Positions 15,352 to 23,070 of a stretch of 25,774 nucleotides of DNA are shown one piece after another. Origin of the DNA: Lactobacillus helveticus DSM 20075 = CGMCC 1.1877 (GTDB taxonomy: Bacteria; Bacillota; Bacilli; Lactobacillales; Lactobacillaceae); NCBI RefSeq assembly GCF_000160855.1, contig NZ_GG700752.1, positions 132,704-158,477 on the forward strand, read 5' to 3'. The notes beneath the pieces were generated by a model that was given only the letters and a program-made list of their open reading frames with translations, did not search any database and was not told the DNA's origin. Each line of letters begins with the position of its first letter. The stretch's first letter is position 1. Made by a program: the position numbers and the translations under genes.

Positions 15352-16677
15352 ATGGGAGAGAGAATAACCAGTCTTATTCTTATAATAAGAAGACTGCCGA
15401 TATTTAGAATTTTTCAGCGAACTTTGGGAATGCTGATGCCAATTGCAATTATCGGTTCATATTTTAAGTTGATACGTGATGCTGTTTTTTCACCAGACAG
15501 TTTTATTTATAATATCTTGAATTTTGATGAAACTATGCCTGACAAGATATGGTATGCTGGTTCATTTATTTGTAACGGCTTTGTACGGGTAACTTTTGGA
15601 TTATTTGGCCTTTATGCGGCATATTTTGCCGCTCGATATACAGCGCGTTTATACCATAAAGATTCTACTTTAGCTGGTATGACTGCAGTTATGGTAATTA
15701 TGTTTTGCGCATATGCAAATAATGTAGGCAATAAGCTTGGTAATAAATCAATGTTTTCATCAAGCGTATTGCAAATCAACGCTTTGTTACTAGCTTTATT
15801 AATTGGATATGCTGTAGGTGAAATTTTCCACTGGCTAGGTAAAAATCGCCAGCCAGTAGAATTTGAGCATGTTCACCGTGTTAGAGCTCGTGCCTGGAAT
15901 GCGCTATTGCCAGCGTCTGTTTCTATTATCGCAGGGATGATTTTAGGAATTATTATTTATGAATTGCAAATCAAAATATTAAGTTCAAGTACCTTTAAGG
16001 AACTAGTTATCCAAATTCAAAGTTCAAATAATTTATTGGAAATTATTCCGTTAGCATTTGTCGTTATGCTGTTAAGCTGGATTGGTATTGGTTATCCGCT
16101 GACTTCATTATCTACAGCCACAGCACTTACAAGTGGTGTTGCTACCGATAACCTCAGTTATGCATTAAAGCATGGTGGTTCATGGAATGTTTCATATAAA
16201 TTTTTGGGTAGTTCACTCGTTTACCCTTATGGCGCAATGGGTGGTGCTAGCGTAGTTTTAGCATTAATAGTAATTATTTTATTGTCGCATCAAAATAAAG
16301 AGACAGAAAATATTGCAAAAGCCAATTTATTGCCAGTTGCGTTTAATTCAACGTGGGGCTTTATGATAGGGATGCCCATCATTTTAAACCCAGTACTCTT
16401 TTTACCTATAGTATTGATCCCCGTAATCAATATTATTATTGCCTCAATAGCAATTTTTCTTCATATTATTACCCCATGTGTTTATCCAGTATTAAAAGGG
16501 ACGCCTGGAATTCTTATTTCATTTTTCGGTTCTAACGGAAACTGGAGTAATTTAGTCTTTTCTATGTGTTTATTCATTTTAGATATTTTGATGTTAATAC
16601 CAATTTCATTATTAGGACAAAGGATAGAAAGGAAACTTAAAGCTTATGAATATGAAAAAGGCCAAGAATCTGCTTAA
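15352..16677 (+). CDS. Orphan PTS EIIC component, lactose/cellobiose type
   Basis: This 441-residue polytopic membrane protein resembles CelB-type EIIC permeases. It has RTLGMLMPIAIIGSYFKLIRD near the N-terminus, a large central membrane domain and, near residues 330-360, an FNSTWGFMIGMPIILNPVLFLP segment corresponding to the usual 'N(E)P(V/I)FG-PI-LNP' region. The usual FNxNEPVxFG core is altered here (NSTWGFMIG), so its substrate may be unusual. No EIIA or EIIB gene is nearby, so a phosphotransfer partner must come from elsewhere or the protein has another job. ATG at 15352 follows AAAGGG. It overlaps the next gene by 32 bp, which suggests coupled translation. Confidence 0.82.
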   Translation: MGERITSLILIIRRLPIFRIFQRTLGMLMPIAIIGSYFKLIRDAVFSPDSFIYNILNFDETMPDKIWYAGSFICNGFVRVTFGLFGLYAAYFAARYTARLYHKDSTLAGMTAVMVIMFCAYANNVGNKLGNKSMFSSSVLQINALLLALLIGYAVGEIFHWLGKNRQPVEFEHVHRVRARAWNALLPASVSIIAGMILGIIIYELQIKILSSSTFKELVIQIQSSNNLLEIIPLAFVVMLLSWIGIGYPLTSLSTATALTSGVATDNLSYALKHGGSWNVSYKFLGSSLVYPYGAMGGASVVLALIVIILLSHQNKETENIAKANLLPVAFNSTWGFMIGMPIILNPVLFLPIVLIPVINIIIASIAIFLHIITPCVYPVLKGTPGILISFFGSNGNWSNLVFSMCLFILDILMLIPISLLGQRIERKLKAYEYEKGQESA

Positions 16678-17569
16678 AAATCCCAATTTAAAATGGATTG
16701 CCCTAGTTTTATTAATAGTCATGGTTTTCGCTATTCCTGGTTATAAGTGGATGAAAAAGGATAACCAAGCTCGAGCACAAAGAATGAAATCCGCTTTGTC
16801 TCCAGTAATCATGGTGCCCGGTTCTAGTGCAACTACTGAACGCTTTAATCAATTGGTTAAATTATTGAATCAAAATACTCCGACCAAACACAGTGTATTA
16901 AAAATCAATGTTTCAACTGATGGCAATTTATCTTATTCCGGTTCGATTAACAAGAATGATAATGAGCCTTTTATTATTATTGGTTTTAAAAACAATAAAG
17001 ATGGCTATAGCAATATCAAAAAACAAGCTGGTTGGTTGAATGAAGCTTTTGCAGCAATTTCACAAGACTATAAATTTAATAATTTTAAGGCTTTCGGACA
17101 TTCAAATGGAGGTCTGATTTGGACATATTGGCTAGAACATTATTATTCAGACTATTCAGATGAAATCACTATGAAACGCTTGATGACCGTGGGTACTCCG
17201 TATAATTTTAGTGAAAAAAATATCAACCATAAAACACAAATGTTGGAAGATTTTATTAAGTGCAAAAATAGACTCCCTAAGAGCTTAGTGGTGTATACTG
17301 TATCTGGAGGCAAAAATTATGAATCAGATGGGATTGTACCAGAAGCTAGTGCTGCGGCAGGAAAATATATTTTTCAAAATCAAGTAAAGAGTTACACTGC
17401 GATGACAATCACTGGCGATAAGGCTGATCACTCTGACTTGCCTCAAAATCAGCAAGTAGTCCAGGTTATTCAACAATATTTATTAGAACCAATTAAGAAT
17501 AATCAAGAGATAACGCGCCAAGGAAAAAAGCAAGATAATGATAAAAATGGACAAAATAATCAGAATTAA
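16646..17569 (+). CDS. Membrane-anchored alpha/beta hydrolase, DUF915 family
   Basis: This 307-residue protein has one N-terminal membrane segment (about residues 15-33) and an extracellular alpha/beta-hydrolase domain. The likely catalytic triad is S153 in GHSNGG, D228 in YESDGIVP and H262 in ADHSDLP. The first block VIMVPGSSAT looks like the oxyanion-hole region. The C-terminus is charged and asparagine-rich. The substrate is unknown for this family. It begins inside the EIIC gene, in another reading frame, so the two are expressed together. No terminator is evident directly after the stop. Confidence 0.88.
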   Translation: MNMKKAKNLLKNPNLKWIALVLLIVMVFAIPGYKWMKKDNQARAQRMKSALSPVIMVPGSSATTERFNQLVKLLNQNTPTKHSVLKINVSTDGNLSYSGSINKNDNEPFIIIGFKNNKDGYSNIKKQAGWLNEAFAAISQDYKFNNFKAFGHSNGGLIWTYWLEHYYSDYSDEITMKRLMTVGTPYNFSEKNINHKTQMLEDFIKCKNRLPKSLVVYTVSGGKNYESDGIVPEASAAAGKYIFQNQVKSYTAMTITGDKADHSDLPQNQQVVQVIQQYLLEPIKNNQEITRQGKKQDNDKNGQNNQN

Positions 17570-17578
17570 TATTCATCC

Positions 17579-17587
17579 TGTGGATAA
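17579..17587 (-). promoter_or_regulatory. DnaA box, perfect consensus
   Basis: TGTGGATAA on the plus strand is TTATCCACA on the minus strand. It is the first of three same-orientation boxes upstream of the Hsp100 gene. Confidence 0.6.
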
Positions 17588-17727
17588 CTCATTCACCTTG
17601 TAGTCCTTCAAGCGCATATTTTCATCCTTCTTAATAAAATTTTTAGATATTGTGAAGCAATATAAACGCTTATATATCAACGATGTTGGTACTTTTTATA
17701 GATTAACATCACAATTTAAAAGAAAAA

Positions 17728-17736
17728 TGTGGAAAA
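17728..17736 (-). promoter_or_regulatory. DnaA box variant
   Basis: TGTGGAAAA reads TTTTCCACA on the minus strand, a commonly accepted one-base variant of the DnaA box. It lies 24 bases before the third box. Confidence 0.5.
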
Positions 17737-17751
17737 CTTTTAAAGTTATGC

Positions 17752-17779
17752 TTGCAATCTGTGGATAACCGGCTATACT
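17752..17779 (+). promoter_or_regulatory. Housekeeping promoter of the Hsp100 gene
   Basis: TTGCAA (17752-17757), 16-base spacer, TATACT (17774-17779). Transcription should begin near 17786, so the CIRCE operator lies in the 5' leader. Confidence 0.75.
17760..17768 (-). promoter_or_regulatory. DnaA box, perfect consensus, within the promoter spacer
   Basis: TGTGGATAA at 17760-17768 sits between the -35 and -10 of the Hsp100 promoter. Protein bound here should block RNA polymerase. Confidence 0.6.
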
Positions 17780-17794
17780 GATAAGTGTAATTAA

Positions 17795-17821
17795 TTAGCA
17801 CTCGAAGGCTTTGAGTGCTAA
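17795..17821 (+). promoter_or_regulatory. CIRCE operator (HrcA binding site)
   Basis: Perfect inverted repeat TTAGCACTC - 9 bases - GAGTGCTAA. HrcA binds CIRCE to repress heat-shock genes such as groESL and dnaK. Here it controls the following Hsp100 ATPase. No CtsR-type repeat was noticed. Confidence 0.96.
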
Positions 17822-17853
17822 TGATCAAGTTTATGATGGAGGTATTTGCAGAT

Positions 17854-19977
17854 ATGGCATACTTTGACAATGATTTTGACACCTTATTTAACGAATTGAA
17901 CAGCTCATTCTTTAATGATGACTTCGGTAGAAGAAGCGGCAATGGTAATTCCGGCTCAATTCCTATTAATTACTCAAGCAATATGAGTTCAGCTCCTCAA
18001 ACCATCCAACAAAATCCACAACAACCAAATGAAAAGCCAATTGGTGTGGATTTAGTTGAAGAAGCAAAGAAGAATAACTTCGACCCAGTTATTGGTCGTG
18101 ATGAACAAATTGATAACGTTATTGAAATTTTATCAAGACGTAAGAAGAACAATCCTGTATTAATCGGACCTGCTGGTGTTGGTAAGACTGCTATTGTAGA
18201 AGGTTTGGCTGAAAGAATTGCTTCAGGCAATGTACCAGCTAAGATGGCTAACATGCACATTATTTCAGTAAACATCAATGACATGGTTGCTGGTTCAAGT
18301 CTTCGTGGTAGCTTCGAAGAAAGATTAAAGAAGGTTATCGACAAGGCTAAGAGCGATCCTAACATAGTTTTATTCATCGATGAATTGCACAACATTGTTG
18401 GTGCTGGTTCAACTGACTCAGAAAACAACAACGGTGACGCTGCTAACATCTTGAAGCCAGCTCTTGCTAACGGTGACTTGAAGTTAATCGGTGCTACTAC
18501 TACAAGTGAATTCCAAAGAATTGAAAAGGATCCAGCTTTATCACGTAGATTCCAAGCTGTACAAGTTCCTGAACCAACTACAGATGTAGCTATCAAGATT
18601 TTGAAAGGCTTAAAGAAGAAGTATGAAGATTACCACCACGTAAAATACAGTGACGATAGTCTTAAGTTAGCTGTTGAATTATCAGAAAGATACATTCAAG
18701 GTCGTTACTTACCAGATAAGGCCATTGACTTAATGGACGAAGCTGGTGCTAAGAAGGCACTTTTGGTACAACCAACTGATGAAAAGAATTTGAAGAACCA
18801 AATCAGTGCTCTTGAAGCTAAGAAGTCAGAAGCTGTTAAGGCTGAAGATTACGACAAGGCTAGCGAAATTAAGACTAAGATTGCTGAACTTGAAAAGCAA
18901 TTGAAGAACGTAGATACCAAGAATACTCCAGAAGTAACTGAAAAAGACATCTACGCAATTATTGAACAAAAGACTAAGATTCCTATGAGCGAACTTCACG
19001 CAGATGAAGCTCAAAAGAACTTAGACTTGGCTAAGAAGTTAAAGAAGAACGTTATTGACCAAGACAGAGCTATTGACATAATTACTGACGCTATTGCTCG
19101 TAAGCAAATCTTCAAAGACAGCGATCGTCCTACTGGTTCATTCTTACTTACTGGTCCTACTGGTGTTGGTAAGACTGAACTTGCTAAGCAATTAGCTATC
19201 CAATTATTTGGTAACAAAGATCACTTAATCCGTTTGGACATGAGTGAATACCAAGACGAAATGGCTGTTAACAAGTTGATCGGTTCTGCACCAGGCTATG
19301 TAGGCTATGGTGAAGGTGGTCAATTAACTGAAAAAGTTCGTCACCAACCATACTCATTGATTTTGTTTGACGAAATTGAAAAGGCTAACCCACAAGTCTT
19401 CAACGCACTTCTTCAAATTATGGATGACGGTCGTTTGACTGACGCTCAAGGTAGAACTGTTTCATTCAAGGACACTATCTTGATTATGACTTCAAACGCA
19501 GGCTTCTCAGACAAGTTGCTTGAAGATGGCAAGGTTGATCAAGACAAGTTAATCTCAGCTCTTGAAAACTACTTCAGACCTGAATTCTTGAACCGTTTGG
19601 ACGCAATCGTACCATTCAACTCACTTACTGAACAAGACATGGGCAAGATCATCAACATTTACTTGAAGAAGATGTCCCACGTACTTGCTAAGAAGGGCGT
19701 AACTGTAGAAGTTTCTGATGAAGCTAAGAACTTCTTAGCTGAAAAAGGCTACGACAAGAAGTTTGGTGCTCGTCCACTTAGAAGAGTTGTTGAACAAAAC
19801 CTTGAAACTCCAGCTGCTAAGTTAATCTTAAGAGAACCTGACACTAAGAAGATTGAATTCACTGCTGATGACAAGCACTTGTACTTGAACGGCAAAGCAA
19901 TCTTTGACATTTCTCCAAAGGTAGAAGAAAAGGTCAAGGAAGACGAAGCTAAGGCTGAAGACAAAAAAGAAGACTAA
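17854..19977 (+). CDS. clpE: Hsp100 AAA+ unfoldase, ClpE type
   Basis: This 707-residue ATP-dependent unfoldase remodels or feeds damaged proteins to ClpP. It has two AAA+ modules, with Walker A1 GPAGVGKT at residue 105 and Walker A2 GPTGVGKT at residue 434. A UVR-type coiled segment (KAEDYDKASEIKTKIAELEKQL, about residues 325-350) lies between them. The N-terminus (FDNDFDTLFNELNSSFFNDDF, then a polar N/S/Q-rich stretch) lacks the CxxC zinc finger usual in ClpE and in that respect resembles ClpL. The AAA+ cores and the UVR segment favour ClpE. ATG 17854 is chosen over upstream in-frame ATGs because those lie in or near CIRCE. GGAGG is 11 bases upstream. Expression should be heat-induced by HrcA release. 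It is strongly biased to frequent codons, as expected of a well-expressed gene. Confidence 0.88.
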   Translation: MAYFDNDFDTLFNELNSSFFNDDFGRRSGNGNSGSIPINYSSNMSSAPQTIQQNPQQPNEKPIGVDLVEEAKKNNFDPVIGRDEQIDNVIEILSRRKKNNPVLIGPAGVGKTAIVEGLAERIASGNVPAKMANMHIISVNINDMVAGSSLRGSFEERLKKVIDKAKSDPNIVLFIDELHNIVGAGSTDSENNNGDAANILKPALANGDLKLIGATTTSEFQRIEKDPALSRRFQAVQVPEPTTDVAIKILKGLKKKYEDYHHVKYSDDSLKLAVELSERYIQGRYLPDKAIDLMDEAGAKKALLVQPTDEKNLKNQISALEAKKSEAVKAEDYDKASEIKTKIAELEKQLKNVDTKNTPEVTEKDIYAIIEQKTKIPMSELHADEAQKNLDLAKKLKKNVIDQDRAIDIITDAIARKQIFKDSDRPTGSFLLTGPTGVGKTELAKQLAIQLFGNKDHLIRLDMSEYQDEMAVNKLIGSAPGYVGYGEGGQLTEKVRHQPYSLILFDEIEKANPQVFNALLQIMDDGRLTDAQGRTVSFKDTILIMTSNAGFSDKLLEDGKVDQDKLISALENYFRPEFLNRLDAIVPFNSLTEQDMGKIINIYLKKMSHVLAKKGVTVEVSDEAKNFLAEKGYDKKFGARPLRRVVEQNLETPAAKLILREPDTKKIEFTADDKHLYLNGKAIFDISPKVEEKVKEDEAKAEDKKED

Positions 19978-19994
19978 GTTTACTTCGTTAAATT

Positions 19995-20026
19995 AAAAGG
20001 ATATTCCTTCGGGAATATCCTTTTTT
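19995..20026 (+). terminator. Rho-independent terminator of the Hsp100 gene
   Basis: Arms AAAAGGATATTCC and GGAATATCCTTTT around a TTCG tetraloop, followed by T residues. Confidence 0.95.
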
Positions 20027-20083
20027 GTGCATGATGTATAATATAGAAAGTTTGAAAAACATAATAATGAATGAGGTTTATTA

Positions 20084-20725
20084 ATGACAGATAAAACAAA
20101 TAAAAAAGAGAATAACGAATCATGGGGGAAATTCTTCCGTGATATTGTAATTATTTGGGCAGTCTTAATGGGGATCTTTTTCTTACTCTTTCACTTCGTA
20201 TTGAGTAATGATACAGTTTCAGGTCCATCGATGCAGCCTACTTTTCAAAATGGGGATCGTTTAATCTCCATTCGTCATGCACAAATTAAGCGTGGTGAAG
20301 TAGTCATTGTGAAGGCACCAGATGAACCAAGCGCTTTGTATATCAAGCGTGTTATTGGCTTGCCTGGTGAAAAGATTGTCAGCAAAGATAACCAGATCTA
20401 TATTAATGGCAAAAAGATTGCTCAACCTTGGCTAACTAAGGGTAAGGATATGATTGACAACGGTACTGATACATTTTACTCAGCTACGCAGAACTTTACT
20501 ATGAAGTCTCTGGCTAGATCACGTCAATATCAACAATTCTATACTAAATCACAATTAAAATATATTAATAAAACGAATCGAATCCCTAAAGGAACATACT
20601 TTGTAATGGGTGACCACCGCAGCGTGTCAAAGGACAGTCGTTACATTGGTACGATTAAACGCAAAAATATTGTGGGTGTAGTGAAATTAAGATACTGGCC
20701 ATTAAATCAAATTAAAGTTTATTAA
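20084..20725 (+). CDS. lepB: Signal peptidase I
   Basis: This 213-residue membrane protease removes signal peptides from exported proteins. It has one N-terminal membrane helix (about residues 20-40) and the Ser-Lys dyad: S49 in SGPSMQPTF and K88 in YIKRVIGLPGE. The C-terminal box GDHRSVSKDSRYIG is also present. Length and motifs are normal for the Gram-positive family. ATG 20084 follows GAGG. A TATAAT at 20037-20042 could be its -10, but the -35 would fall in the preceding terminator. It lies between two nearly identical terminators, so it is monocistronic. Exported proteins of the window such as the GH25 lysozyme are possible clients. Confidence 0.95.
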   Translation: MTDKTNKKENNESWGKFFRDIVIIWAVLMGIFFLLFHFVLSNDTVSGPSMQPTFQNGDRLISIRHAQIKRGEVVIVKAPDEPSALYIKRVIGLPGEKIVSKDNQIYINGKKIAQPWLTKGKDMIDNGTDTFYSATQNFTMKSLARSRQYQQFYTKSQLKYINKTNRIPKGTYFVMGDHRSVSKDSRYIGTIKRKNIVGVVKLRYWPLNQIKVY

Positions 20726-20727
20726 CT

Positions 20728-20759
20728 AAAAGGATATTTCCGAGGAAATATCCTTTTTT
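20728..20759 (+). terminator. Rho-independent terminator of lepB
   Basis: Arms AAAAGGATATTTCC and GGAAATATCCTTTT with a GA loop and a T run. The stem is nearly the same as in the terminator at 19995-20026. Confidence 0.94.
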
Positions 20760-20818
20760 GTTTAGTTCATATCTTTTGTATAATTGAAATAATATAATTC
20801 GAGTAAAGGGATAAAAAT

Positions 20819-21583
20819 ATGAGTAGAAAAACATTCAATTTAATTATTAAAATCGTCTTAACGCTTTTAGCACTAGCTTCGGGAATTCTCGCGTTTGCTT
20901 TGCAAATGCCAGGTCGTTCTTTAGTATTGGCTTCGATTTACGGAATTTTATATTTCATTGCGGCTATCAGTTTTTGGTTTGAAGATAAAAAATCATGGAT
21001 TCAAATTGTGATGATTGCCTCTTTGGTGATTACACTGTTATTAACTATTGCTCAATCTATTGCAGGAATACCATTGGGAGTCTTTCAAGGCAGTGACATT
21101 CTCTTTTCATGGATGATGGTTTTATTTGTATCACCCGGCGTGTTAGGACTGATTTACTTTAACTTGAATACGTACCATGACAACTGGGATTTGTTAAATG
21201 TTTTCATGAAAATCATTCTTAGCTTTGAAGTTGGAATTGTGGCTTTTATGCTTATCTTCATGCTGGAAGTCTCTGGTGGGATGATTTGGTCATTGCCGCG
21301 GTGGGGCCAATATCTTTTTGTTTATGGCATCATGCTGCTAGCTATTTTGGATATTATCTACGCTATTATTAACTGGTTAAACTTTTACCACGGTAAAATT
21401 GCTTGGATTACCACAGCATTATTTGTAATTGAAGTAGTTGCATGCTTGCCTTTCTTTGGTATGCCAACAGTACCTGTAATAGTTTTCGTGATTATTATGT
21501 TAGCGATTGTAATCTTTACTGCATATCTTAATAATCGCATTAAAGCTAAAAATAATTGCACAAAAAGTAAGAAGGTTTTATAA
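20819..21583 (+). CDS. Polytopic membrane protein of unknown function
   Basis: This 254-residue, very hydrophobic protein has about seven or eight membrane segments and a basic C-terminus (NNRIKAKNNCTKSKKVL). I recognise no family motif. ATG 20819 is preceded by AAAGGG at about 8-base spacing. Two TATAAT hexamers (20779-20784 and 20793-20798) lie upstream, with TTGTTT at 20758-20763 as a possible -35 for the first. It is followed by a hairpin and stands as a single gene between lepB and the amino-acid permeases. Confidence 0.75.
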   Translation: MSRKTFNLIIKIVLTLLALASGILAFALQMPGRSLVLASIYGILYFIAAISFWFEDKKSWIQIVMIASLVITLLLTIAQSIAGIPLGVFQGSDILFSWMMVLFVSPGVLGLIYFNLNTYHDNWDLLNVFMKIILSFEVGIVAFMLIFMLEVSGGMIWSLPRWGQYLFVYGIMLLAILDIIYAIINWLNFYHGKIAWITTALFVIEVVACLPFFGMPTVPVIVFVIIMLAIVIFTAYLNNRIKAKNNCTKSKKVL

Positions 21584-21607
21584 TTAAAAACAAAGATAAT
21601 TTTAATG

Positions 21608-21648
21608 GAGCGTCTGTTTCATTGCAGAAATAGACGCTCTATTTCTTT
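21608..21648 (+). terminator. Likely terminator after the membrane protein gene
   Basis: Arms GAGCGTCTGTTTC (21608-21620) and GAAATAGACGCTC (21627-21639), one wobble pair, 6-base loop, then TATTTCTTT. The downstream T run is imperfect. Confidence 0.75.
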
Positions 21649-21673
21649 ATTCATAAGGAAGGGAGGGATAACT

Positions 21674-23035
21674 GTGAATGAAAAACAGAAATTAAAGCGG
21701 GGATTGAAAAGTCGTAACGTAACAATGATTGCAATAGGTGGTGCAATCGGTACAGGTCTTTTCTTGGGTTCCGGTTCAGCCATTCGTAGCGCCGGCCCTT
21801 CAATTATTTTGTCCTATTTAATTGTAGGTATTATTACGTTTTTTATGATGAGAGCTTTGGGAGAACTAATTTTAGCTGATCCTGAGAGTCATTCATTTTT
21901 AGAATCGATTAAAAAATATTTAGGTAAACGTGCTGAATTTATAGCCGGTTGGATTTATTGGGCTTGTTGGCTTAGTTTGGCCATGGCAGATTTAACCGCT
22001 ACAGGGATTTATTTACGTTATTGGTTCCCATGGCTGCCACAATGGGTCGGTCCATTGGTAATCGTGGTCTTATTGATGCTAATTAATATGGTAAATGTAG
22101 GGTTATTTGGAGAACTTGAAAGCTGGTTCTCTATGATTAAAGTTATTGCTATTATCGCTTTAATTATTACTGGGGCAATCATGATATTGCTTCAGACGCA
22201 TGTTAAAGGCAGTATAGTATCATTGACTAACCTAGTTAGTCATGGTGGCTTTTTTCCAACTGGACCGTGGGGTTTCTTGCTTTCATTTCAAATGGTAGTT
22301 TTTGCCTTTGTTGGGGTAGAAATTGTTGGTCAAACTGCGAGTGAAACAGCTAATCCACAAGAAGATATTCCTAAAGCAATTAACACTTTGCCAGTAAGAA
22401 TAGGTCTTTTCTACGTGGGATCAACGATAGCGATTATGTCGGTTTATCCATGGAATGAAATTACTACTACGTCTAGTCCATTTGTTCAGGTCTTTACTGG
22501 AATTGGTGTAACTGCCGCAGCTGGTGTACTTAACTTTGTAGTTTTAACGGCTGCAATGTCTGCAACCAATAGTGCAATCTTCTCAACGAGTCGTTCAATG
22601 TATTCATTAGCTCGCAATGGTCATGCACCAGAGAAATTGGGTAAGCTTACTAAAAAAGCTATTCCAATGAATGCTTTGACTACATCATCAATTATTTTGT
22701 TTGTTGTGGTAATCTTGAATTATGTGATGCCAGCGAAGATTTTTGATGTAGTTTCTACAGTTTCAACTATCTGTTTTGTAATTGTCTGGATCATGATTAT
22801 GTTTGCGCACATTGTTTATCGGAAAAAGAATAAGAACAACCTCGGTAAATTTAGAATGCCTGGCTATCCTTTAACCAGTTGGTTAACAATTGTATTTTAT
22901 TTTGCTGTCTTAATTTTGTTGTTCTTTATTCCAAGTACGCAATTAGCTTTAATCATTTCAATTTTGTTTGTAGTGGTTTTAGCAATTAGTTATAATTTTG
23001 TGCCAAAAATGAGAAAAATAATTAATATTTCCTAG
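21674..23035 (+). CDS. Amino-acid permease, APC superfamily (AAT family)
   Basis: This 453-residue transporter has 12 predicted membrane segments. The N-terminal consensus IAIGGAIGTGLFLGSGSAI is the substrate-binding unwound helix 1 of the AAT family, and FAFVGVEIVGQTASETANPQEDIPKAI is helix 6 and its loop. It should import an amino acid by proton symport. AAT relatives include CycA-like D-alanine/D-serine/glycine and aromatic permeases, and the substrate cannot be fixed. The start is GTG 21674, with GGGAGGG (21661-21667) 6 bases before. The longer in-frame extension would run through the terminator hairpin and is rejected. The next permease follows after 35 bp. Confidence 0.93.
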   Translation: MNEKQKLKRGLKSRNVTMIAIGGAIGTGLFLGSGSAIRSAGPSIILSYLIVGIITFFMMRALGELILADPESHSFLESIKKYLGKRAEFIAGWIYWACWLSLAMADLTATGIYLRYWFPWLPQWVGPLVIVVLLMLINMVNVGLFGELESWFSMIKVIAIIALIITGAIMILLQTHVKGSIVSLTNLVSHGGFFPTGPWGFLLSFQMVVFAFVGVEIVGQTASETANPQEDIPKAINTLPVRIGLFYVGSTIAIMSVYPWNEITTTSSPFVQVFTGIGVTAAAGVLNFVVLTAAMSATNSAIFSTSRSMYSLARNGHAPEKLGKLTKKAIPMNALTTSSIILFVVVILNYVMPAKIFDVVSTVSTICFVIVWIMIMFAHIVYRKKNKNNLGKFRMPGYPLTSWLTIVFYFAVLILLFFIPSTQLALIISILFVVVLAISYNFVPKMRKIINIS

Positions 23036-23070
23036 GTAATATTTGCAGATGCTAAAAAGGGGAGTTGAAT

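Noticed and set aside
17997..18596. 199-codon minus-strand frame within clpE
   Set aside because: Long antisense frames are expected opposite highly codon-biased genes. ClpE motifs on the plus strand account for the sequence.
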